From Anaeromyces robustus (Eukaryota > Neocallimastigomycota > Neocallimastigomycetes > Neocallimastigales > Neocallimastigaceae): a stretch of 11,116 nucleotides of DNA. The stretch is from contig MCFG01000750.1 of the NCBI GenBank assembly GCA_002104895.1, positions 1-11,116 on the forward strand. Direction: 5' to 3'. Below the pieces are notes generated by a model. It saw only the letters and a list, made by a program, of their open reading frames with translations, was not told the origin of the DNA and made no database searches. A program made the translations under genes and the position numbers. This document shows, one piece after another, positions 1-7,212 of this stretch. Position 1 is the stretch's first letter; every line of letters begins with the position of its first letter.

Positions 1-1065
1 AATATAAAAATACACTTTAAAATATAAAGATAAAGAAATTTAAAATAAATTAGTATATTGAAAAATGGAATATTCTATATTGAATTTTTTAAAATAAAAA
101 ATTTTTCTTTTTTTAGACTAGGATTAATCTTTATATTATTTAAAAATTATTAATTTAAATTTAAAATGATTGTGAACTATATAGATACATTAAAAAGTAA
201 AAAGTAAAAATTATTTAAAAAAAAAATTTTTTTTTTAAAAAAATTTAATTATTATTATTATGTACTACTCGAAATAATATTATGTGTTACAAGAGAATCA
301 AAGATTTACCAATAAAAATTTTTAATTAAAAAAAGTTTTAAAATACAAAAAGTTAAATTTTTTTTTTTTTTTCAATTTATGTATTTAAGTGATTAAAAAA
401 TACCTATAAAAAGTTATAAATTAGAAAAGTCTAATAACAATAGGAATATTACAATAAAAAAAATTTTCTAACTTTTTATAGGTATTTATATTCTTATTGT
501 TATTAGACTTTTCTAATTTTAATTTTTTTAATTTTTGGATTTTTTAAAATTAGAAAAGTCCAATAACAATAAGAATATAAATACCTATAAAAAGTTAGAA
601 AATTTTTTTTATTGTAATATTCCTATTGTTATTAGACTTTTTCTAATTTATAACTTTTTATAGGTATTTTTAATCACTTAAAATACATAAATTGAAAAAA
701 AAAAAAAAATTTAACTTTTTGTATTTTAAAACTTTTTTAATTAAAAATTTTTATTGGTAAATCTTTGATTCTCTTGTAACACATAATATTATTTCGAGTA
801 GTACATAATAATAATAATTAAATTTTTTTAAAAAAAAAATTTTTTTTTAAATAATTTTTACTTTTTACTTTTTAATGTATTCTATATAGTTCACAATCAT
901 GTTTAAATTTAAATTAATAATTTTTAAATAATATAAAGATTAATCCTAGTCTAAAAAAAGAAAAATTTTTTATTTTAAAAATTCAATATAGAATATTCCA
1001 TTTTTCAATATACTAATTTATTTTAAATTTCTTTATCTTTATATTTTAAAGTGTATTTTTATATT
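1..1065. repeat. Giant near-perfect inverted repeat (foldback, about 1.07 kb)
   Basis: Base 1 pairs with base 1065, and complementarity runs inward to a loop at about 523-545, giving two arms of roughly 520 bp. I compared the arms block by block. They differ at only a few places, mainly one-base differences in A or T runs (for example near 87/986 and 329/735) and a small difference near 164/900. No coding frame is visible inside. The left end coincides with the window edge, so the element may continue outward and a left target-site duplication cannot be examined. The right flank starts with tattatgcta. It could be a foldback or MITE-like non-autonomous element, or an inverted duplication. D. 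discoideum has several families of DNA elements without coding capacity, but I cannot assign this one to a named family. If transcribed it would give a very long RNA hairpin. Confidence 0.93.
398..516. repeat. Interleaved inverted segments inside the foldback arm
   Basis: Within the left arm there are two overlapping inverted repeats. Segment A (398-416, starting aaatacctat) is the exact reverse complement of A' (469-487). Segment B (421-442, starting ttagaaaagt) is the exact reverse complement of B' (495-516). The order is A B A' B', so the pairs cross rather than nest and cannot all pair in one simple hairpin. The right arm of the large palindrome carries the mirror image at about 548-668, with B and A present again. 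Confidence 0.85.
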
Positions 1066-1503
1066 TATTATGCTAAATATATATCATATCATGGAAGTGT
1101 ATTATTTTCTTTCTTTAGTCTAAAAAAAAAAAACTAATATATATATTATATTTTGTTTTAATGTTTTACATATATATATCATAACAAGAAAACAAACAAC
1201 ATCAACAACAACAACAATAATAAAACAACAACAACAACAACAACAACAAATAATAATAATAAAGAAAATAACAAACTACTTAATTATTATAAAATGTATT
1301 TTATATTATTATATCTATTATTAAATAATTTTTGTTTATATTTTTGTTTTGTATAACAAGAAATAATAAACAAAATAATGAAACAAAAAATTGTATTAAA
1401 AAAAATAATTTAATATAATAAGTTATTAAATTTATTATTTTTTTTTTAGTTAGATAAGTTTCAATATTATAGAATAACAACACTAATGTAAATTAAGTGT
1501 TGG
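1066..1503. other. Intergenic simple-sequence DNA
   Basis: No convincing coding frame was found on either strand. The stretch is A/T-rich, with TA runs near 1136-1180 and the CAA/AAT array at 1195-1262. A short minus-strand open frame at 1301-1483 begins at a non-ATG codon, consists almost entirely of I, L, F, N, K and Y, and has no coding-like composition, so it is not annotated. Confidence 0.7.
1195..1262. repeat. CAA/AAT trinucleotide microsatellite
   Basis: Runs of caacaacaa, one cat interruption and aataataat blocks follow each other. Such repeats encode poly-Q or poly-N when they lie in Dictyostelium genes, but no surrounding frame supports coding here. A similar CAA-then-AAT array is at 8542-8645. 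Confidence 0.9.
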
Positions 1504-1609
1504 GTTTTCTAAAATCATAATAATGAATAATATAGGTTTCAATTATACTATATTATTCATTATTTTTCAATACTTTATTTAATTATTAATTATTATGATT
1601 TTAGAAAAC
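1504..1609. repeat. Nested inverted repeat
   Basis: An outer pair of 21 bp (1504-1524 with 1589-1609, exact) encloses an inner pair of 16 bp (1519-1534 with 1549-1564, exact). The outer left arm and the inner left arm share bases 1519-1524, so the two stems compete for those bases. The loop between the inner arms is 14 bp. No gene overlaps it. It may be a small MITE-like foldback. Confidence 0.8.
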
Positions 1610-2035
1610 ATACAATAATGAAAAAATAAACAAAAAAAAAAAAAAAAAAGAATAAAATATAGAGTTATTTTTTTTGTTTATAGTTTTTAATTTTTAATTA
1701 TTATTTAATTAATAACAGTAATAATGAATAAAAAAGGAAAAAAAAAAAAAAAAACATAAATTTTAAGATAATTACTTTTTTTTTTTTTTTAGTATTCTTT
1801 TTTATTTTTTTATTTTTATTTTTTTTTTATTATTATTTATTAACATTTATGTAAATATACATAATTTTCTTTTTTGTTTCATTTTATTTTATTATTAAAG
1901 AGAATTAAGATTTATTTATATAATCGCTATATATTATAATTATTTATAATATAAACAAAAATACGATATTAATATATTAATTTTTAATATTTAATTATTA
2001 TATTAATATTCATAGTTTACTTTTACTACTACTAC

Positions 2036-2075
<40 letters not shown>

Positions 2076-2100
2076 GTTAGTATAATATCATTATAATTCT
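1610..2100. other. Intergenic homopolymer-rich stretch
   Basis: This stretch contains several long A or T runs (around 1635-1649, 1738-1754 and 1778-1790) and an ACT/ATT array, with no gene visible. It lies downstream of the 3' end of the minus-strand secreted-protein gene. Confidence 0.6.
2023..2075. repeat. ACT/ATT trinucleotide array
   Basis: About four act units are followed by a long uninterrupted att/tta run. It is a non-coding microsatellite downstream of the secreted-protein gene. Confidence 0.9.
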
Positions 2101-2136
2101 TTATATATCTAGTTTATATCTAGTTTATATCTAGTT
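2101..2136. repeat. Three tandem copies of tttatatctag
   Basis: The 11-base unit tttatatctag is repeated three times (the first copy differs slightly) and is followed by a T run. It lies about 50 bp beyond the stop codon of the minus-strand gene. Confidence 0.8.
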
Positions 2137-2178
2137 TTTTTTTTTTTTTAGTATTTGTGATTAATAGTGTTAATATTT

Positions 2179-2184
2179 TTTATT
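2179..2184 (-). terminator. Candidate AATAAA polyadenylation signal
   Basis: The minus strand reads AATAAA within a few bases of the TAA stop of the secreted-protein gene, in A-rich sequence typical of Dictyostelium 3' ends. A very short 3' UTR is plausible. In DNA this A/T-rich the hexamer also arises by chance. Confidence 0.45.
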
Positions 2185-2185
2185 T

Positions 2186-3247
2186 TTAATTCAATTTTTT
2201 TTTATTCTTTGGAATATCAAAAGCTAATGGTCTATCATATTCTTCTAAGAATGAATAACCCTCATATTTAAAATCGCTATTAATTTTTAAAATTTCAACA
2301 CCAGCACCATCAATTACTTTAACAAGTGGATAATCTATTTCTTCATTATCAATATATAAATTATAACTACTTTCTTCATCAGAATAACCAACTTTATATG
2401 GTAAATCTTTTGGTAATGAATCCCAAATAACATATTCCTTACGATCCTTTGGTGAATCAGCAAAAATATGTTTAGCAGTAACATATAAATGACCATTTTC
2501 ACCAAGATGAAGTTTGAAATGATAATTAATTTTTTTGTTATTTATAACCTTTGGGATATAATTCATACCATTAGTCCATATTCTTTCACATTTATCATCT
2601 ACTTTTGGTCCATAACATAAAACTAATTCACCAGAAGATAATAATCCAAAACTGTATTCTTTATCTAAAGAAGTAATATATTGATTTGGTTTTAAATATT
2701 TTGAAGTATTTAAGAAAGTATTTTTATTAGGTTTGTAATCATAATAAAAATCATTAAGATTTGGAATAATTGGTTCTTCAGTTAATTTTTGGTCACATTC
2801 TTTGAGTAATAAAGTTTTATTAATCATGCTTTTAGTAACAATATTCTTTTTATAGTATACTTCATTGTCACTTGTAGTACATTCCCAAACATTAACATCA
2901 GATAAATTAATAGGTAATACATAAGATAAATCATAACAACGATCATCTGGAATAAATTCGTTGAATATGGTAGTATGATTTTCAGAATATTCTACTTTAC
3001 AAGTAATTTTTGATCCTCCGAGACCTTTAACTTTACCACAACTATTTTTGCTTGGCTTAAAAGGAGGACCGAAAGTTACAATTTCATTAATATTTCCTTC
3101 AACTTCTCTACCTTGAATTAATGATGAATGGTATGGATTATGAGCAGGTTCCTTACCATTTAATGGAACACATTTTTCAGTAGTGGTTTCTTTACAATAA
3201 ATAGTAGCAAGAGTAGATAATAATAATAAAGCGCGATTGAATTTCAT
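2186..3247 (-). CDS. Secreted glycoprotein with degenerate bulb-type-lectin-like region
   Basis: An uninterrupted minus-strand frame encodes 353 residues and ends in TAA. The start is the ATG at 3247-3245. It has the Dictyostelium AAAATG context and begins a classic signal peptide (MKFNRALLLLSTLATIYC). An in-frame TTG 18 bases upstream is not a credible eukaryotic start. After the signal there are eight cysteines (26, 70, 83, 104, 123, 151, 211, 220) and four N-glycosylation sequons (N90, N114, N143, N180), fitting passage through the secretory pathway. No second membrane segment, GPI-type hydrophobic tail or KDEL signal is seen, and the tail is lysine-rich. Residues about 187-280 resemble a bulb-type (mannose-binding) lectin fold, with LSSGELVLCYG then RIWTNG, and LGENGHLYVTA then VIWDSLP. 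The usual sugar-contact motif QxDxNxVxY is not intact, so sugar binding is uncertain. The cysteine-rich N-terminal half is not recognised. No intron is apparent. The gene call is firm, the fold moderate and the function unknown. Confidence 0.9.
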   Translation of the reverse strand: MKFNRALLLLSTLATIYCKETTTEKCVPLNGKEPAHNPYHSSLIQGREVEGNINEIVTFGPPFKPSKNSCGKVKGLGGSKITCKVEYSENHTTIFNEFIPDDRCYDLSYVLPINLSDVNVWECTTSDNEVYYKKNIVTKSMINKTLLLKECDQKLTEEPIIPNLNDFYYDYKPNKNTFLNTSKYLKPNQYITSLDKEYSFGLLSSGELVLCYGPKVDDKCERIWTNGMNYIPKVINNKKINYHFKLHLGENGHLYVTAKHIFADSPKDRKEYVIWDSLPKDLPYKVGYSDEESSYNLYIDNEEIDYPLVKVIDGAGVEILKINSDFKYEGYSFLEEYDRPLAFDIPKNKKKLN

Positions 3248-3440
3248 TTTGATTATACTAAACAATAATTTTTTTTTTATATTTAATTTATTTTTTATAG
3301 TTAATAATATTTAAAAATTTGAAAAGAAAAATCATCTCTTTATATACTTTTTTTTTTCTTTTTCTAAGAAAAATCATATATATACTTTTTTTTTTCTTTC
3401 TCTAAGAAAAAAAAAAAATAAATTTAAACCTTATTTTATA
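3248..3440 (-). promoter_or_regulatory. Putative promoter and 5' leader of the secreted-protein gene
   Basis: On the minus strand TATAAAATAAGG (3440-3429) is followed about ten bases downstream by a T run (3418-3406). This is the TATA plus oligo(dT) layout typical of Dictyostelium core promoters, and it would give a leader of roughly 150-160 nt. T-rich tracts and a duplicated segment (3324-3402) lie between it and the ATG. The assignment is an inference, because TATA-like words are common in this DNA. Confidence 0.35.
3324..3402. repeat. Imperfect tandem duplication in the leader/promoter
   Basis: A unit of about 37-42 bp, beginning aagaaaaatcat and continuing through tatatactttt to a C/T-rich end, occurs at 3324-3365 and again at 3366-3402. 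A third partial start (aagaaaaa) follows. It lies just upstream of the secreted-protein gene. Confidence 0.75.
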
Positions 3441-3478
3441 AAAAAAAAAATATACAATAAATTTATATTTATGGAATA

Positions 3479-3492
3479 ATAGAATATTCTAT
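3479..3492. repeat. 14-bp perfect palindrome atagaatattctat
   Basis: This self-complementary 14-mer lies about 230 bp upstream of the secreted-protein ATG. It could be a dimeric factor site or chance in A/T-rich DNA. Confidence 0.5.
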
Positions 3493-3549
3493 CAATATAC
3501 ATATATAAAGCCGATTTTATAAATCATTTTATTTTTTATAAATGTTTTA

Positions 3550-3666
3550 TTATTTATATATCAAAAATACCCATTTTTTATGTGTTTTTATTGATAATAT
3601 AATCTAATAATATAGTAGTAATAGTAATAATAATAACAAATAATAATTGTTAATAATAATGAATAA

Positions 3667-3759
<93 letters not shown>

Positions 3760-3895
3760 TATACAAAAATTTAATATTATTAATTTTATAAAAGTTATTA
3801 TTATTATTATATATATATATGTTTAAATAGTATAAAAAAGATTATATTATTAATAAAAATACCTAAAAAAATTGGTATTTTTGATATATAAATAA
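3550..3895. repeat. Terminal inverted repeats enclosing an AAT-rich segment
   Basis: Bases 3550-3571 (beginning ttatttatat) are the exact reverse complement of 3874-3895, 22 bp. Outside these, 3530-3549 and 3896-3914 stay partly complementary (attttttata then tgttttaa versus tgctaa), so the arms are about 40 bp with mismatches. The interior has no coding frame and includes the long AAT array. It could be a short non-autonomous DNA element of 350-390 bp. Confidence 0.7.
3667..3757. repeat. Long AAT microsatellite
   Basis: About 90 bp of nearly pure aat repeats, preceded by a few aatg variants. It is non-coding. Confidence 0.95.
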
Positions 3896-3980
3896 TTAGC
3901 ATATAAAAAATATTTTTTTTCAAAATATTTTAATTTATTTTGCTAATACAAATAAGTTTTTTTTTATATTTTTAATTTTT

Positions 3981-4161
3981 TAAATTAATAATATGTTAAT
4001 AAAATATATAGTTCAAATAATATTTTCAATATACTTTTAATAATATTTTTAATAATAGTAATATTTTTTTTATTAATTATGTATATATTAAATAAAAAAA
4101 ATATATTTTATATTGAAAATATTATTTGAACTATATATTTTATTAACATATTATTAATTTA
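3981..4161. repeat. Inverted repeat with 51-bp perfect arms
   Basis: Bases 3981-4031 are the exact reverse complement of 4111-4161, with a 79-base A/T-only loop. The flanks (a T-rich tract on the left and an A-rich tract on the right) extend the pairing imperfectly by about 15-20 bp. No open frame lies inside. This could be a foldback element or a long hairpin. Confidence 0.92.
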
Positions 4162-4194
4162 AAAATTTAAAAATAAAAAAAAAAAAAAATTTAT

Positions 4195-4762
4195 TTTTTA
4201 CCAGTTAAAAATTACTCATAATTCATTTTATATAGTAAAAATTCAATAATTTTAATATTTAATGTATAAAAAATATTTGAGATTTACTATAAAAGTGAGA
4301 AATAATCAATGATATATATTCATTTAAAAAGTTTAAATCTATATTTTTCAAAAAAAAATTTTTTTTTTTTTTTTTGATATGATTACTATTTATTCTATAT
4401 TCATAATGATTGATTTAGTAATAAAAGAATTGGCAATTATTAATATACATTATATTATTACATTCTAAATGAAATATATATCTAAGAGAACTTAATAAAT
4501 ATATATAAAAATATATTCTTATCTATTTTATTAAATAAATTTATTAATTTCTGGGGGAGTTTATACACTATTTATAAATAATAGAAAAAAAAAAAAAAAA
4601 AAAGAATTAATATTTCCTTTCAAATAAATAAAATAAATTGTAATCAAAAAAAAAAAAAAAAAAAAAAAACACCTACAATTCATTTATATTTATATTTATT
4701 TTTTAAATCATATTTTTCATGCAAATCAGAAATGTTTGTTTATAGATTAAATCATTTTAAAA

Positions 4763-4793
<31 letters not shown>

Positions 4794-4890
4794 AAAAACA
4801 AGTATCAACAGCATCATAAATATTATTTTAATTTTTTACATTTTTAATAGTATTTTGAATTATTGAAATACAATTGTGAATTTTCAGATT
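4195..4890. other. Intergenic region without a visible gene
   Basis: This stretch holds poly(T) near 4361-4375, poly(A) runs near 4586-4604 and 4647-4669, an AAAT array at 4760-4793, and an unusual G run in ctgggggag near 4551-4559. Neither strand shows a frame with protein-like composition. Confidence 0.6.
4760..4793. repeat. AAAT tetranucleotide array
   Basis: About eight tandem aaat units in non-coding sequence. Confidence 0.9.
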
Positions 4891-4913
4891 TTTAAATGTT
4901 ATTTTTTTTAAAA

Positions 4914-4990
4914 ACTTTTATTTTTATTTTTATTTTTATTTTTATTTTTATTTTTATTTTTATTTTTATTTTTATTTTTATTTTTATTTT
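4914..4990. repeat. TTTTTA hexanucleotide array
   Basis: About twelve tandem copies of tttatt/tttttа-type hexamers with one late C substitution. Read on the minus strand it would give a lysine-isoleucine repeat. That is a consequence of the microsatellite rather than evidence for a protein. Confidence 0.93.
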
Positions 4991-4991
4991 C

Positions 4992-5097
4992 ATTTTTTTT
5001 TTCATATGATCTGGTTCAATACAAACAATTTTTTGTAGAAAAAATTTTTCCACTGATGAATATCTCCTTCCATTTTCTGTTCTTATAGTCAATAGAT
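4992..5097 (-). pseudogene. Possible gene fragment, unrecognised
   Basis: On the minus strand the block just upstream of the hexamer array reads in one frame as TENGRRYSSVEKFFLQ then KIVCIEPDHMKKK. It is richer in G+C and has a more varied amino-acid make-up than the surrounding intergenic DNA. There is no in-frame ATG before it (TAA, then LLTIRTENG), and downstream it runs into the microsatellite. It may be an exon scrap or remnant. No family is recognised and chance is possible. Confidence 0.25.
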
Positions 5098-5099
5098 TT

Positions 5100-5458
5100 T
5101 ATCTTTATACATTTATTAAGAAATACTTTTTTTTATTTAGTTTTATTATAATTATAATTATGATATTTTACACATTAAAATAATTGATGAAGGTAAAAAA
5201 AAAAAATTGAATTTTTTTTTTTTTTTTTTGGTATGAAGCAAGTAATATACTATTAAAAAGTATTTATATTATTGATATATATATATAGTTACTTTAATTT
5301 TAATGTTTTATTATCTAAATTTATTTCTATTATAAAAGAAATTTTTTCTTTTATTTTTCTATTTAAATTTTTTAAAATTTATCAGTATGTCAAAATTTTA
5401 TATCATCAATATAAAAAATTTATATTACAAAATACAAAAAAAAAAAAAAAAAAAAAAA
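5100..5458. other. Intergenic stretch, no gene supported
   Basis: The stretch is A/T-rich with an A/T-run hairpin-like patch at about 5195-5230 and a 20-base A run ending at 5459. A plus-strand open frame here (5272-5475) begins at a non-ATG codon and ends in poly-lysine from the A run, so it is not taken as a gene. Confidence 0.6.
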
Positions 5459-5775
5459 AGAAAGAAAATAATTAAGTTAATATAAAATATTATAGATTAA
5501 ATTTATTTCTTGTTATAAAAGAGTTTTTTTTCCTTTCTAACTAAACAGTAATAAAACTTTACGTTTATTAGTTGACCTATCATTAATAATTTCTTTTTTT
5601 TCCTAGTAATAATAATTTATCTTTTATATTTTATATTAACTTAATTATTTTCTTTCTTTCTTTTTTTTAACTAAAAAAAGAAATTATTAATGATAGGTCA
5701 ACTAATAAACGTAAAGTTTTATTACTGTTTAGTTAGAAAGGAAAAAAAACTCTTTTATAACAAGAAATAAATTTA
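5459..5775. repeat. Foldback with 103-bp perfect arms and interleaved second repeat
   Basis: B (5498-5600) is the exact reverse complement of B' (5673-5775), 103 bp including the T8/A8 run. A second pair crosses it: A (5459-5490) is the exact reverse complement of A' (5626-5657), 32 bp, and A' lies in the loop between B and B'. The order is A B A' B'. Beyond 5775, cattaactt is again similar to the reverse of 5475-5481, so the element may extend to about 5793. No coding frame or obvious target-site duplication is seen. Confidence 0.93.
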
Positions 5776-5812
5776 GACAATAAAACATTAACTTATTTTT
5801 TTTTACTAAATA

Positions 5813-5870
5813 TTATTTAGTATTAAAATATTTTTCATCAAATCTAAAATCTACATCGTATTTTTCTTTT
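5813..5870 (-). pseudogene. Likely C-terminal scrap following the repeat units
   Basis: The minus strand reads EKYDVDFRFDEKYFNTK and then TAA (5815-5813), a protein-like composition in otherwise A/T-only DNA. An A/T run (5864-5884) separates it from the last of the four repeat units on the same strand. It could be the end of the same decayed gene. It is short, so the call is tentative. Confidence 0.3.
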
Positions 5871-5886
5871 TTTTTTTTTTTTTTAT

Positions 5887-6865
5887 AAACTTTCATTATT
5901 ATCATAAATAAGATGATGATGATTTTCCATCCCTATAATAATAATATTTTCATCGTTTTAGAATCGATTTAATCTCATTATTATTATTATCTTTAATAAT
6001 AGAAATTACAAAAATTTTATAAATTGGCAAAGTAGTAACATTTAATAAAAAAAATATTCTTTATTTTTTTTTTTTTTTTTTAGTTATTTTATCGTTAAAA
6101 TTTTGAAAATTTAAAATTTTATTAAGAATATTTATTTGATTGGAATAAATATTCATAATAAAAATTCAAACTTTCATTATTATCATAAATAAGATGATGA
6201 TGATTTTCCATCCCTATAATAATAATATTTTCATCGTTTTAAAATCGATTTAATCTCATTATTATTATTATCTTTAATAATAGAAATTACAAAAATTTTA
6301 TAAATTGGCAAAGTGGTAACATTTGATATAAAAAAAATAATTCTTTTTAGCTATTTTACTGTTAAAATTTTGAAAATTTGAATTTTTATTTGATTGGAAA
6401 ACATTCTTAATAAAGATTCAAACTTTCATTATTATCATAAATAAGAGGATGATGATTTTCCATCCCTATAATAATAATATTTTCATCTTTTAGAATTGAT
6501 TTAATCTCATTATTATTATTATCTTTAGTAATAGAAGTTACAAAAATTTTATAAATTGGAAAAGTAGTAACATTTGATATAAAAAAATAATTTTTTTTCT
6601 TTTTAGCTATTTTATCGTTAAAATTTTATTTTGAAAATTTGAATTTTTATTAAGAATATTTATTTGATTGGAAAACATTTTTAATAAAGATTCAAACTTT
6701 CATTATTATCATAAATAAGATGATGATGATTTTCCATCCCTATAATAATAATAATTTCATCGTTTTAGAATCGATTTAATATTATTATTATTATTATCTT
6801 TAATAATTAGAAATTACAAAAATTTTATAAATCGGCAAAGTAGTAACATTTAATAAAAAAAATAT

Positions 6866-6903
<38 letters not shown>

Positions 6904-6975
6904 CTATTTTATCGTTAAAATTTTATTTTGAAAATTTGAATTTTTATTAAGAATATTATGATCTGATTGGAATCT
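5887..6975 (-). pseudogene. Four tandem copies of a decayed coding repeat
   Basis: Units begin at 5887, 6168, 6420 and 6694 (spacing 281, 252 and 274 bp, the last about 281 bp). Each carries the same blocks in the same order. Read on the minus strand the core gives VTT(L/F)PIYKIFV then SI.KDNNNNEIKSILK, DENIIIIGMENHH and LIYDNNESLN. Copy 3 is open for 72 codons across the whole core (6625-6410, stop 6407-6409). Copies 1, 2 and 4 have one extra base after ILK (cgatga), which throws the frame. Copy 4 has a further break after FVIS. No copy has an ATG before the core. Differences between copies are often silent or conservative, which supports former coding. Length variation comes mostly from T runs (one of about 38 at 6864-6901). 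The protein family is not recognised. Confidence 0.55.
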
Positions 6976-7212
6976 AAATAAATAAGATTTATTTTTTTTA
7001 AAGTCTTACTCTATTGTAATAAATTATATATCGAATAAAAAAAACAAATATATTATTAAAATATTCAATATAAAATATCACTATTATAACTAAAGATATG
7101 TATTATTATATATTATATATTATATATATGTATATATTAGACTAAATAAAGAAAATAAGAGAATATACTTTCATGTTTTTTTTTTATTGATTATAAGTAA
7201 TTATTAATATAT
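6976..7212. other. A/T-rich spacer
   Basis: No gene is seen, only a TA-rich block at 7098-7138. A minus-strand frame reading KSYLFRFQSDHNILN lies just at the 6975 edge and may be the upstream lead-in to repeat copy 4. Confidence 0.4.

Noticed and set aside
1-1065. Ribosomal DNA palindrome or telomere
   Set aside because: Dictyostelium rDNA palindromes are tens of kilobases long and carry rRNA genes. No rRNA-like or G-rich telomeric repeats are present here.
1301-1483. 60-codon minus-strand open frame
   Set aside because: It has a non-ATG start and a composition restricted to residues forced by A/T-only DNA, with no signal of selection.
3248-3265. Upstream TTG as start of the secreted-protein gene
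   Set aside because: A eukaryotic gene would use the ATG at 3247, which has AAA before it and directly begins the signal peptide.
4892-5092. 66-codon minus-strand open frame with lysine-isoleucine tail, as a whole gene
   Set aside because: The start is a TTG codon and more than a third of the frame is the hexamer microsatellite. Only the upstream scrap is kept, at low confidence.
5272-5475. 67-codon plus-strand open frame
   Set aside because: It starts at a non-ATG codon, is F/I/K/Y-rich, ends in poly-lysine from an A run, and overlaps the foldback.
6864-6901. Poly(T) run followed by ag as a plus-strand splice acceptor
   Set aside because: All protein-like signal here is on the minus strand, and the T run is best seen as a variable homopolymer inside the repeat unit.
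5887-6975. CRISPR array
   Set aside because: The units are 252-281 bp long with no short repeat/spacer alternation, and the organism is eukaryotic.
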